From JANQRA01 sp035550735 (lineage in GTDB: Bacteria > Actinomycetota > Acidimicrobiia > Spongiisociales > ZC4RG35), in assembly GCA_035550735.1 (NCBI GenBank), contig DASZOM010000033.1, positions 1 to 64,000 of the forward strand: a stretch of 64,000 nt of DNA, in the 5' to 3' direction. The notes under the pieces were generated by a model, which saw nothing but the letters and a program-made list of their open reading frames with translations, did not search any database and was not told the origin of the DNA. The position numbers and the translations under genes are program-made. Shown here in pieces: positions 1-10,460 of the stretch (within the stretch, counting starts at the first letter, position 1; every line of letters begins with the position of its first letter).

Positions 1-389
1 AGGGCGTCCTGTTGGTTCTTGGCGAAGCGGTGGATCTCGTCGAGGAAGAGCACGGTCCGGCGCTCCTCGGTGGCGAGACGCTGTCTGGCCTCGGCCAGGA
101 CCTCCCTGATGTCCTTGACCCCGGCCGAAGTGGCCGAGAGGGTGCGGAAGGCGGCATCGGCATGATTCGCCACCAGCATGGCGAGGGTGGTCTTTCCCGT
201 GCCGGGCGGGCCCCAGAGCAGCATCGAGACCGGTTCGCCGGACTCGACGACGTGTCGGAAGGCGGCGCCCTGACCCAACAGGTTGGGCTGCCCGGCCACC
301 TGGGACAGGGATCTGGGGCGCATCCGGGTGGCAAGGGGAGCCGACCGGGCGGCGAGATCCTGGCCGCGGGCCGCGAATAGGTCGGTCAT
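1..389 (-). CDS. rarA: Replication-associated recombination ATPase RarA (MgsA), N-terminal part, cut by window edge
   Basis: The reading frame starts at ATG (complement of 387-389) and runs off the left edge, giving 129 residues. I see Walker A GPPGTGKT at about residues 60-67, Walker B VLFLDEIH at 113-120, and the HRF..NQQD stretch that follows Walker B in this family. RarA is a clamp-loader-like AAA+ ATPase that acts at stalled replication forks. The region before Walker A (RPRSLSQVAGQ, then LLGQG) is typical of RarA rather than RuvB or DnaX. The C-terminal lid and tetramerisation domains lie outside the window, so integrity cannot be judged. The divergent neighbour starts 36 bases away. 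Confidence 0.9.
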   Translation of the reverse strand, partial: MTDLFAARGQDLAARSAPLATRMRPRSLSQVAGQPNLLGQGAAFRHVVESGEPVSMLLWGPPGTGKTTLAMLVANHADAAFRTLSATSAGVKDIREVLAEARQRLATEERRTVLFLDEIHRFAKNQQDA

Positions 390-413
390 CGCCCTGACGG
401 TACCGCCCACGCC

Positions 414-419
414 TAGATT
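414..419 (+). promoter_or_regulatory. -10-like hexamer TAGATT, 6 nt before start codon
   Basis: TAGATT ends exactly 6 nt before the ATG at 426. The distance fits transcription starting at or within a base or two of the start codon, giving a leaderless mRNA. No Shine-Dalgarno site is visible. Confidence 0.5.
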
Positions 420-425
420 CGGCGC

Positions 426-776
426 ATGGCCACCAATCCGTTGGTAGATGCCTGGTTCGATGAGTACGAGCATCCGGCCAAGGACGCCATGTTGCGGGTC
501 AGGGAGATCATCCTCGGCGACGAGCGGATGACCGAGACGATCAAATGGAAGTCGCCAACCTTCATGTACCAGGGCAATCTGGCGAGCTTCAACCCGCGGA
601 CCAAGTCTCATGTGAGTCTGATGTTCCACACCGGCGCCTCCATCCCCGGCGACCATCCCCGGCTTCTCGGTGGTGGGGACACCGCCCGTTACATGAAGTT
701 CGACGACCTGGCCGAGGTAGAGGACGCCCGGGAGGAGCTGGAGGCGGTGGTGGACGCGTGGTGCTCGTCGCGTTGA
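426..776 (+). CDS. DUF1801 (YdhG-like) domain protein
   Basis: A 116-residue soluble protein. The pattern of an N-terminal helix (LVDAWFDEYEHP), then REIIL, then ETIKWKSPTFMYQGNLASF, matches the small DUF1801/YdhG fold, in which a conserved W-x-x-P segment follows the first helices. The biochemical role of the family is unsettled; some members bind iron-related ligands or act as small stress proteins. The gene is monocistronic. It is divergent from rarA and 50 bases before the ccmF-like gene. The ATG is preceded by a -10-like hexamer rather than a ribosome binding site. The family call is fairly secure; the function is unknown. Confidence 0.75.
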   Translation: MATNPLVDAWFDEYEHPAKDAMLRVREIILGDERMTETIKWKSPTFMYQGNLASFNPRTKSHVSLMFHTGASIPGDHPRLLGGGDTARYMKFDDLAEVEDAREELEAVVDAWCSSR

Positions 777-814
777 CCGGGTCGGGACGCATCGGGTAGG
801 GCGGTAGCACTCGA

Positions 815-820
815 TACGAT
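815..820 (+). promoter_or_regulatory. -10-like hexamer TACGAT, 6 nt before GTG start
   Basis: TACGAT is followed by six bases and then the GTG start at 827. The arrangement is the same as at 414-419 and suggests a leaderless transcript. Confidence 0.5.
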
Positions 821-826
821 CCGCCG

Positions 827-2650
827 GTGACCGCCGGCGTCATCGGCCCGGCCGCGATCTGGGCGGCCCTCGCGTTCGCCCTGGTGGGTGTGGTCGCGGG
901 GAGACGTCTCGTCTCCATCGCCTCGGCGGTCATGGCGACCGTCGCGATCCTGGCCCTGGCGATCGCGCTGCTCACCCTGGACTTCTCGCTGGGTTATGTC
1001 GCCGAGACCACGAGCGCAGCCACACCATGGCCTTATCGCCTCGCCGCCGTTTGGGGCGGGATGGATGGCTCCATGCTCTTCTACGCCACCATGACCCTGG
1101 TGGTGTCGGCGGTTGCGCTACGGAAACCTTCCGAGATGCGGGTCGGAGCCCTGGTGGGAGCAGGCTTGCTCCTGGTGGTGATCGGGCTGGCCAACCCGTT
1201 CACGACGCTCGACCTGCCGGCTGTCGACGGGGCGGGTCTCCTCGCCATCCTCCAGCATCCGGCCATGATCTATCACCCACCCCTGCTCTATCTGGGGTTG
1301 GTGACGTTGGTAGTCCCCTTCGCCGTCACCATGGGCATGGCCCGGGGTGAGACCGACCGCCAGGTCTGGCTCGCCACCAGTCGCCGCTGGCTCTATCTGT
1401 CCTGGACCTTGCTCACCTTCGGCATGGCGGCCGGAGCCAACTGGGCCTATGTCGAGCTGGGTTGGGGCGGGTTCTGGGCGTGGGACCCGGTGGAGAACAC
1501 GGCTCTCATGCCATGGCTGGCGGCCACGGTGTTCTTCCACACCTCACGTCTGGAACAGGCCAGGGGGCGGATGCGGCGGTGGAACGTCCTGTTCGCAACC
1601 CTTCCCTTCGCCCTCTCCGTGGTCGGTGTCTATCTGACACGCTCCGGCGCCACCGGATCGATCCACTCCTTCGCCGAGGACCCGGTGGCAGGCCGGGTCT
1701 TGCTGGCTACGGCGGCGTTGGCGACGGTGGTGAGCCTGGTGACGGCGCTCAGGTCGGAGCCGGGATCGCCATGGGAGCGGTTCCGGCTGGACCGTGACGG
1801 TTGGATGGGCCTGGAGACGGTCTTGGTGACCGCCGGTCTGGTGTTCGTCGCCGCCGGTTCGGCCTACCCGGCCTTCGTCTCGGTGTTCGGTGACGAGACC
1901 CTCGTGGTGGACATCGCCTTCTTCGTAGTCACCATGCTCCCGATCGGCATCCTGGTGGCGGCGTCCCTGGCCCCGGCCCACGGGGCGGATTGGAGGGTGT
2001 GGGGTGCCCTCGTGGCGACGGTCTCCGTGATCGTCGCCTTGTTCGAGGCTCGTGTCGGGCTCTGGCTGCTCGCCCCCGCCGCCGCTTCGCTCGTGCTGCT
2101 CGCAGTGCTGCTGGTGAGGGCCAGACCGCGAGGGAGGCCACTCGTCGCCCAGTTGGCGCATCTGGGTCTGGCCGTGGTCCTCACCTCGATCGCGGGCAGC
2201 AGCTTCGGGGACGATTTCACCGGGACCATGCGCCCCGGAGAAGCCGTGACCGTGGCCGGGCATGAGATCACCCTCCGGGGAGTCGAGACCGGGGATGCGG
2301 ATCGCTACACATACGCCCGGGCCCTGCTCGAGGTGGACGGTGTACCGCTGCAGCCGGAGATTCGCGGCTACGAGGGCCAGGCCCTCCCCGTCGCCGAGCC
2401 CCGTCTCCGCTCCACACCGCGTGACGACGTGATCGTCGCCATCTCGCTGCTGTTCCCCGATGCCGAGACGGTCGAAGTCAGTGTGTTCGTGCGGCCTCTG
2501 GTGTGGTGGGTGTGGGTCGGCGCCGCCATCCTCGCCCTGGCTGGTCTGGTTGCTCTCCTCTCGAGAGTCGGAGGCGGCGGAGGGCGACGTCGATCGGCCA
2601 CAGCAAGGCCGCTCCCAGCAGGAACCACCAGCGGAAGCGGCTCTCGCTGA
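827..2650 (+). CDS. ccmF: CcmF/CycK-type cytochrome c haem lyase subunit
   Basis: A 607-residue polytopic membrane protein. The haem-handling WWD-type segment, WGGFWAWDPVENTALMPWL, is at about residues 210-228, with conserved His-bearing loops before it (ILQHPAMIYHPPLLYLG) and after it. The C-terminal extracytoplasmic portion is followed by a last helix (WWVWVGAAILALAGLVALL), as in CcmF. The family presents haem to apocytochrome c during system I maturation. No other ccm gene is adjacent, so the partners must be elsewhere. The GTG start is supported by the -10-like hexamer 6 nt upstream. Its last 173 bases overlap, on the opposite strand, the end of the VWA-protein gene, and the tail after the final helix is low-complexity Gly/Arg/Ser. 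Confidence 0.88.
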   Translation: MTAGVIGPAAIWAALAFALVGVVAGRRLVSIASAVMATVAILALAIALLTLDFSLGYVAETTSAATPWPYRLAAVWGGMDGSMLFYATMTLVVSAVALRKPSEMRVGALVGAGLLLVVIGLANPFTTLDLPAVDGAGLLAILQHPAMIYHPPLLYLGLVTLVVPFAVTMGMARGETDRQVWLATSRRWLYLSWTLLTFGMAAGANWAYVELGWGGFWAWDPVENTALMPWLAATVFFHTSRLEQARGRMRRWNVLFATLPFALSVVGVYLTRSGATGSIHSFAEDPVAGRVLLATAALATVVSLVTALRSEPGSPWERFRLDRDGWMGLETVLVTAGLVFVAAGSAYPAFVSVFGDETLVVDIAFFVVTMLPIGILVAASLAPAHGADWRVWGALVATVSVIVALFEARVGLWLLAPAAASLVLLAVLLVRARPRGRPLVAQLAHLGLAVVLTSIAGSSFGDDFTGTMRPGEAVTVAGHEITLRGVETGDADRYTYARALLEVDGVPLQPEIRGYEGQALPVAEPRLRSTPRDDVIVAISLLFPDAETVEVSVFVRPLVWWVWVGAAILALAGLVALLSRVGGGGGRRRSATARPLPAGTTSGSGSR

Positions 2651-5600
2651 CCCCAGGGTCGAGCCCCTCGGGGTCGAACGCCGATGCGGCGGCGATGTCA
2701 CCTCGCCCGCCGGTGGCCGCCGAGATGCTCGCCAGAAGATTGGCGTCGGCCTCGCCGGGCAGGTACTCGGCGGCGAAGGAGCGGGTGGCCAGCGTGGAGA
2801 GGATCACGGTGTCTCCGTCGGCGCCGGCGACACTGATCCCCACCGCATAGGTGCCGCCCTGCCGGGCGGGAACGACCGCCTCGAACTCGAAGTCCGAGAC
2901 ACGCTCCAGTGGGACTTCCTCCGTCGTCCCGTCGGGAAAGCTCACACGAGCCACCGGCTGTGTCCCCGCCGGCCACTCCTCGGCCCCTTCCAGGGTCAGC
3001 TCGAGCAACTCGTCGGCGATGGCGGCGTCGATCTGCTGGCCCTCGGAGCCGGTGAGCGGGAACGTCGAGCGCACCAGGTCGGACCAGAAGTCCCCGAATC
3101 CCTCCCAGCCAGCCCACCCGGCTGCCCAGCGATCTCCGCCGTCGCTGGTCCAGGCGGTGACCCGGCCCAGCCCAATACGCCACGAGGCCAGCAGCGGGTC
3201 GGCCATCTCGCCGACCTGCAACTGGACCTCGGATGTGGGCTTGGGGGAGGTCGCCACGTAGCCGAGGATCGCCGGAGAGGATTCGATGTCACGGACGGCC
3301 TCCGCAGTACTGGTCACCACCGGGAAGAACTCGCCCTCGTTGATGAAGGAGCGGGCCGCGATGCGGGCTTCCTTCACGAAGATCTCGGGGATCTCCTCGA
3401 GGTCGCGGCCGGCGTAGAACCTGCCGTTCCCCGCCTCGGCCACCTCCTCCAGGGCCGGGATCGCACCCTCCCCGGTCCCCACCACCGAGATCGTGATCCC
3501 CTGGGAGGCGACCTCCTCGGCGACTTCCACCAGATCCTCGGCGAAGGGCGTGCCCACGAAGTCGGCACCTGTCTCGAGCTCGGAGGTGAACCCGTCGGTG
3601 AACAGGATGATGTGCTTCAACTCCTTGTCGGAGGTGAGCAGCGCCTCGGCGGCGTCCCGTAGGGCGGGCACGATGCGGGTCTCGCCAAAGGGCCGGAGCG
3701 AGGAGACACCCTGGTTGATCGTGTCCTGGTCGGGAAACTCCTGCAGGGGGATGACCCACTCCCGCGTGCCGCTGAAGGCGAGCAGCCCGACCTCGTCACC
3801 GCTCCCCAGCGCCTCTATGGCCCGGATCGCCGCCGCCTTGGAGATGTCGGTCTTGTTCACACCGCCTTCCTCGGTGTTCATCGCACTCTCGTCGCAGTGA
3901 CACGCCCCCATCGACTCGCTGGTGTCGATGAGCAAGACCTCGGCGACCTCGGCCTCCCGCTGGGTGTCCGGAGGCTCGGCGTCGACGGGGAGCAGCGCCT
4001 CCAAGGGGGTGTCGCGGTATCCACCCAGACCGTAGGAGTGAGTTCCCCCGACCACCACGAGACCTCGTCCCAGGTCCTTGACGAACGTGCCCAGAGTGGC
4101 GACCTCGGTCTCACCCAGGTCGCGGACGCTGACATCGACCAGGATCGCGGCGCGATGCAAGGCGAGTTGCTCGAGACCCGGCATGTCCGCGACGCCCACT
4201 CTCTCCACCATGAGACCCCGTGCCTGCAGTGCCTCGTCGAGGATGCGGCCGGAGTCGGCGACACCTTCCACGATGATGATGCTGTCCGGTCCCTTCACCT
4301 CGACACCCGCCCGGTGGCTGTCGTTCTCGCCGACGGCGTCGCCCTCGAGCCGGACCGATGCCGTCAGCTCCTGGAGCCCGGGCTCACCGGCCTCGACCGT
4401 GAACGTGAGATAGTTGGGCCCGGGCACGAGGGAAACCTCCTGCGAGCCGACGAGGTCGTTCCCGCTGGAGAGGTCGACAACCGCGTTTGCGGAGATCGTC
4501 GAGAGGACCTCGACGGTTGCTTCGTAACTCTCGCCCTCACTCACCGACGACGGGGTGTCCACCGCAGAGACGGCGGCATCGGTGGGCGCTTGACCCGTGA
4601 CGGTGTGGACGTCCACCACCACGCCCAGGGCCTTGAGACGCTCGATCTCTGCCTGGAGGTCACCACTGTTCGCCCGGCCGTCGGAGACGAGGACGATTCG
4701 CTCCCTCGTCTCCCCGGAGAGCAGTGACTCACCGAGACGAAGCCCGCGGGCCAGGTTGGTGGCCTCGGCCTCGACTCCTCTCGCCCTCCGGTAGGGGTCG
4801 GTGCCCACCGGAGTGCCCACCCTGGCGTCGGAGCCGAACTCGACGACCCCCCAGCGGCTCCCACCGGCATCGGTGAGGGCCGAATCCACCCAGGCGCGTG
4901 CCGCCTCCTTGGCGTCCTCGCCCATCGACGCCGAGACGTCGACGACGAAGACGGTGGTCACATCGTTCGAGCTGGTGGCGAAGGTCGGGTCGATCAGGGC
5001 GAGCACCAGCAGAGCGGCGATCAGCGCCCGCACCCCGAGCCCGGCACGCCACTGTCGCTGCGACACCCCGCGCGCCCGGTAGCTGAGGAACAACTCGATG
5101 GCGAGGACGACGGCCAGGGCGAGGAGCGCCCACTGGAGAAGGCTCCGGGCAATGGTCGTCGTGGCGTCGACGAGCGGCTCCGCATCGGGCTCGGGTCTGA
5201 TCCCGGGAAGCGATCGCGCCGGCCGGACCGAGGACTCAGCCGAATCGGCGTTGACGGCCACCTCGAACGGCTCCGAGCCCTCCCGGCTCACCACCCAGAA
5301 GCCGGTCATGTCCGCCACCGGGTCCGAGTCGCCCGCCGAGACCCTGAGCACGTTGCCCCTGGGATCGGTGACGGTGCCTCCGGCGGCTCCAACTGTCAGA
5401 CGCTCCCCGACGACCAGCGCCTCCGCCACCCCATCGGAGGAGGCCAGGCCACCCACCATCCGGGCGCCGATGATGGGGAAGGCGATGTCGATCGGCAGGT
5501 TGGACTGCTCCAGGGAGAAGGCGATGTAGTAGAAGGGCACGTCGCCCGTCTTGCCCTCCACGATCAGCGGGGCGCCGGGGGCGCCGAGGACCACCTCGCC

Positions 5601-6839
5601 CGCGCTTACCTCGAGGAGTTGCGACTCCGCGATCGCGATCCGGCTGACGTCGATGTCCTCGAGGAGAGGATGGTGGGCCACCAACGTGGGGATCGGGTCC
5701 TCGACGCGGCCGACGGGGACCAGACCCGGCGCCCCGCCCGGCGTGTCGATGGCGATGAACGGGGTAGTGGGCGCTGTCGGGACGGTGACACCCGAATAGA
5801 CCTCGAAGTCCACCTCCTCGTCGGGGGCGACGTCGGTATCGACGCCGGGGATGGCGGAGAGGAGCTGGTCGATGAAGAACGAGGACTCACCGTGGACGCG
5901 GGCCTTCAGCGAGCCGAGCACCGGGGCGGAGACGAAACGCTGGTTGTCGTAGGCGAGGAGGTCTTCCCCGTCGAGATAAGCGGCCACCCTCGTCCCGGCG
6001 GGCAGCTCGAAGGTCTCCTCGATGACCCCTCCGCCCGGGATCTCCAGCTCCTCGCTGAGGACGGTGACACCGTCGACGTCGAGCCGGAGCACCTGGACCG
6101 CGTCGGGCCCGCCGTTCGACTCCACGGTCACCCGGGCCTGGAGCCCTCCGGGTCCGGCGTCGACCGATAGACCCGATATCGACCGGTTGGTGTCGATGCG
6201 CCCCACCGGCACGAATCGGGTGCCGAGCGGGGCCAGCCGCTGCTCGGTCTCGTCGAGCCCGCCGTCGGAGAGCAGCACGAAGTCGGTATCCCGGTCGGGC
6301 AGCACCAGGGACTCCGCCAGGGCGAAGGCCGACTCGAAATCGGCGCGGCCGGCGCTCGTCCGCACGGTGTCCACGGCACGGGCGAACTCATCGGCGTCTC
6401 CGCTCTGCTCGACGAGCACCGCCGGCTGTGGCGAGGCCACGATGAGGCTGGCCACACCCTGGTCGGGAAGCTCCCCACGAAGCTCCTTCGCCTCCTCCGC
6501 CGCCGCCCCGAGCCGGTCGGGATCTCCGTCGATGGCAGCCATCGAGCCGGAGGCATCGAGGATGAAGACGGTGTGCTCCGCCAGCTCGGACTTCTCGAGC
6601 ACGGCGGGACGGGCCAGCGCAAAGGCGAACAGGGCGACGGCGAGGAGCTGGAGGACGAGGAGGAGGCTCCAACGCAGCTTCTGCCAGGGCTCGGCGGCGG
6701 TGATGGCGTGACGAAGACCGTCCCAGTGGAGCAGCGAAGAGACCGGAGTCGTGGGACGGCGGGGCGTCAGCATGTGGAGGACGACGATGGGAACGGCGAG
6801 CAGGATCGCCACCAACCCGGCTGGGAAGAGCAAGCTCAA
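2478..6839 (-). CDS. Giant membrane protein with three von Willebrand A domains (BatA-like N-terminus, GATase-like segment)
   Basis: About 1453 residues. Order: an N-terminal BatA-type membrane anchor (SLLFPAGLVAILL); VWA-1 with a DASGSM MIDAS at about residue 90; central TM helices at about 565-610; VWA-2 with DVSASMG at about 630; a glutamine-amidotransferase-like stretch (GLVVVGGTHSYGLGGY); VWA-3 with DTSESMG at about 966 inside that segment; and a last helix at about 1400. I chose TTG at 6839 because it overlaps the upstream stop as TTGA; ATG at 6863 is the alternative. VWA domains bind Mg2+ and protein ligands, and MoxR/DUF58/VWA clusters are linked to envelope assembly or stress. Two proteins that are usually separate appear fused here. 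It ends inside the ccmF region on the opposite strand. Confidence 0.85.
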   Translation of the reverse strand: MSLLFPAGLVAILLAVPIVVLHMLTPRRPTTPVSSLLHWDGLRHAITAAEPWQKLRWSLLLVLQLLAVALFAFALARPAVLEKSELAEHTVFILDASGSMAAIDGDPDRLGAAAEEAKELRGELPDQGVASLIVASPQPAVLVEQSGDADEFARAVDTVRTSAGRADFESAFALAESLVLPDRDTDFVLLSDGGLDETEQRLAPLGTRFVPVGRIDTNRSISGLSVDAGPGGLQARVTVESNGGPDAVQVLRLDVDGVTVLSEELEIPGGGVIEETFELPAGTRVAAYLDGEDLLAYDNQRFVSAPVLGSLKARVHGESSFFIDQLLSAIPGVDTDVAPDEEVDFEVYSGVTVPTAPTTPFIAIDTPGGAPGLVPVGRVEDPIPTLVAHHPLLEDIDVSRIAIAESQLLEVSAGEVVLGAPGAPLIVEGKTGDVPFYYIAFSLEQSNLPIDIAFPIIGARMVGGLASSDGVAEALVVGERLTVGAAGGTVTDPRGNVLRVSAGDSDPVADMTGFWVVSREGSEPFEVAVNADSAESSVRPARSLPGIRPEPDAEPLVDATTTIARSLLQWALLALAVVLAIELFLSYRARGVSQRQWRAGLGVRALIAALLVLALIDPTFATSSNDVTTVFVVDVSASMGEDAKEAARAWVDSALTDAGGSRWGVVEFGSDARVGTPVGTDPYRRARGVEAEATNLARGLRLGESLLSGETRERIVLVSDGRANSGDLQAEIERLKALGVVVDVHTVTGQAPTDAAVSAVDTPSSVSEGESYEATVEVLSTISANAVVDLSSGNDLVGSQEVSLVPGPNYLTFTVEAGEPGLQELTASVRLEGDAVGENDSHRAGVEVKGPDSIIIVEGVADSGRILDEALQARGLMVERVGVADMPGLEQLALHRAAILVDVSVRDLGETEVATLGTFVKDLGRGLVVVGGTHSYGLGGYRDTPLEALLPVDAEPPDTQREAEVAEVLLIDTSESMGACHCDESAMNTEEGGVNKTDISKAAAIRAIEALGSGDEVGLLAFSGTREWVIPLQEFPDQDTINQGVSSLRPFGETRIVPALRDAAEALLTSDKELKHIILFTDGFTSELETGADFVGTPFAEDLVEVAEEVASQGITISVVGTGEGAIPALEEVAEAGNGRFYAGRDLEEIPEIFVKEARIAARSFINEGEFFPVVTSTAEAVRDIESSPAILGYVATSPKPTSEVQLQVGEMADPLLASWRIGLGRVTAWTSDGGDRWAAGWAGWEGFGDFWSDLVRSTFPLTGSEGQQIDAAIADELLELTLEGAEEWPAGTQPVARVSFPDGTTEEVPLERVSDFEFEAVVPARQGGTYAVGISVAGADGDTVILSTLATRSFAAEYLPGEADANLLASISAATGGRGDIAAASAFDPEGLDPGVSESRFRWWFLLGAALLWPIDVALRRLRLSRGEQPDQPGRGWRRRPTPTTPEAARTH

Positions 6840-7693
6840 CGCAGCACTCCGTTGCTGCGCCATGTCTGCAACAGCAGGGTCTCCAGATCGTCGCGGGCGT
6901 CGACGACGTGATAGGAGGCTCCGGCGGCTGCCGCCGCCGACATGACGTCGGCCCGCCATGCCCGAACGCGTTCCCGGTACGCATTGGCGACGTCGTCGGT
7001 GATGCTGACCGGGAGGGACTCGCCCAGCTCGCGATCGATCAACTCCAGGTCGCCCGAGAAGTCGGGCTCGAGATCCTCCTCGCAGAGGATGTGGACAACG
7101 GTCACGTCGGAGCCCGAGGCGCGCAGCTGGACCAGGGTCCTCCACTCGGTGGTGAGCAGGTCGGACACCACGACGGTCAGTCCCGGGAGCCCGCCCTGAC
7201 CCAGCAGATGGGCGGCGGCCTCGGCGAACGGGGTCACCCCGACTGCATCCAGACCCTCGACATAGGACATGAACGACGGGATCGACGCCCGCCCGGCAAA
7301 ACGCGGGGCTGGTGGCCGCGCCGGGAACGTGTGGACGGTCACAGTGTCATGCGCCGTCAGGGCGACGAAGCCCATCGCCGCCACCAGACGCTTCGCCTGC
7401 AGCATCTTGGATCCGATCGACATCGAGGCCGAGGTGTCGAGGAGGAAGCGCACGGTGATCTCGTCGTCGGCCTCGAACAGCTTCACCAGCACCTGGTCCA
7501 GCCGGGCGAGGACGTGGTAGTCGATGCGACGGAAGTCGTCTCCCGGGTGGTACTCGCGGAAATCGGCGAAGTCGACCGTGTGCCCGTGCCGTCTCGACTT
7601 GTGATCGCCACCGAACCGGCCGACCAGCCGATGCCTGTTGCTCAACTGGAGACTCTCCAGCCGGGCCATCAGGGCCGGGCTGAGCAGGGTCAC
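6836..7693 (-). CDS. DUF58 domain protein of MoxR operon
   Basis: A 285-residue protein. The DUF58 signature region (HRLVGRFGGDHKSRRHG, then VDFADFREYHPGDDFRRIDY) is followed by a degenerate VWA fold with LLDTSASM. The GTG at 7693 overlaps the moxR stop as GTGA and places the N-terminus right before the conserved region; a longer upstream reading would be out-of-frame moxR sequence. DUF58 proteins almost always accompany MoxR ATPases and VWA membrane proteins and are thought to act as their adaptor. No membrane helix is visible, so it is probably cytoplasmic. Its stop overlaps the TTG start of the VWA protein, so the genes are translationally coupled. Confidence 0.88.
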   Translation of the reverse strand: MTLLSPALMARLESLQLSNRHRLVGRFGGDHKSRRHGHTVDFADFREYHPGDDFRRIDYHVLARLDQVLVKLFEADDEITVRFLLDTSASMSIGSKMLQAKRLVAAMGFVALTAHDTVTVHTFPARPPAPRFAGRASIPSFMSYVEGLDAVGVTPFAEAAAHLLGQGGLPGLTVVVSDLLTTEWRTLVQLRASGSDVTVVHILCEEDLEPDFSGDLELIDRELGESLPVSITDDVANAYRERVRAWRADVMSAAAAAGASYHVVDARDDLETLLLQTWRSNGVLR

Positions 7694-8703
7694 GGAGCGC
7701 CCCGGATCCCCGCCTTTGGCTCGGTGACGGTGTGAAGCACCTCGTCGATGATGGCGTCGGCCCTGACCCCCTCGGCGGTGGCCTCGTATCCGAGGACCAG
7801 CCGGTGACGGAGAGCTGCAGGGGCGGCCCACCTGATGTCCTCGGCCGTGACATGGGGTCGTCCTTCGATCATGGCGAGGGCCTTGGCGGCGAGGACGATG
7901 GCCTGGGCGCCACGGGGCGATGCACCCCATCGGACATACCGCTTCACCGGTGGGGTGGCGGTGTCGCCCTCGGGATGGGTCGCCTCGACGATCTCCGAGA
8001 CGTAACGGAGGAGATGGGTCGCCACGGGGAGCTTCGGGGTCATCGCGATCATCGAGACGATCGTGCCCAGGTCGGCGGCGCGGGGCACGTCGGGGAGGGC
8101 CCCGCCGGTGGTGCGACGCAGGATCTCCTCGAGGACATCGGCGCCGGGCGGGCTCACGGTGACCTTGAAGAGGAAACGGTCCAGTTGTGCTTCGGGGAGC
8201 GGGTAGGTGCCTTCGAGCTCGATCGGGTTCTGGGTGGCGAGCACCAGGAAGGGCCGGGGGAGGGGCCTGGTCTCACCGGCGACGGTGACATGTCGCTCCT
8301 GCATTGCCTCCAGCAGTGCCGCCTGGGTCTTCGGTGTTGCCCGGTTGATCTCGTCGGCGAGCAGCAGGTTGGTGAAGACCGGACCCGGCTGATAGACGAA
8401 GCGGCGGTGCCCGCCCTCGGCCTCCTCGAGCACCTGGGTCCCGACGATGTCGGCGGGCATCAGGTCGGGTGTGAACTGGACCCGGGCGAAGTCGACGTCG
8501 ATAGCCGCAGAGAAAGCCTTGACCAGCTCGGTCTTGCCCAGACCGGGAACGCCCTCCAGTAGGACATGGCCCTCGGCGAGCAGGCCGACCAGCGTCTGGC
8601 GGATCAGGTCGGGCTGGCCGGCGATGCGCACCCCAACCGCGGCCTCGATCGAGGCCGCGGTATCGGCGTAGTGGTCGAGATCGGTGTGCTCCAGGCTGGT
8701 CAT
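7690..8703 (-). CDS. MoxR family AAA+ ATPase
   Basis: A 337-residue protein. Walker A (GVPGLGKT) is at about residues 50-57 and Walker B (LLLADEINR) at about 110-118. Sensor 1 (LATQNPIE) and the family stretch GTYPLPEAQLDRF follow. These are all intact, so it should be an active ATPase. MoxR proteins act as chaperone-like remodellers of VWA-containing partners, and both partner types are encoded directly downstream with 4-nt overlaps. The ATG has an AGGAG-type site about 9 nt upstream. It lies 12 bases after the stop of the coiled-coil membrane protein, consistent with one operon running from 10374 to 2478. Confidence 0.92.
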   Translation of the reverse strand: MTSLEHTDLDHYADTAASIEAAVGVRIAGQPDLIRQTLVGLLAEGHVLLEGVPGLGKTELVKAFSAAIDVDFARVQFTPDLMPADIVGTQVLEEAEGGHRRFVYQPGPVFTNLLLADEINRATPKTQAALLEAMQERHVTVAGETRPLPRPFLVLATQNPIELEGTYPLPEAQLDRFLFKVTVSPPGADVLEEILRRTTGGALPDVPRAADLGTIVSMIAMTPKLPVATHLLRYVSEIVEATHPEGDTATPPVKRYVRWGASPRGAQAIVLAAKALAMIEGRPHVTAEDIRWAAPAALRHRLVLGYEATAEGVRADAIIDEVLHTVTEPKAGIRGAP

Positions 8704-8715
8704 CTGTCGTGGCTC

Positions 8716-10374
<1,659 letters not shown>

Positions 10375-10460
10375 CTCCTCGGCATCTATGACGCTGGAGA
10401 GCCACCCCGGGGTTCCCGGGAGAGCTCGTCCCCTCGGCGAATTCAAGCAGGGCCCCGGAC

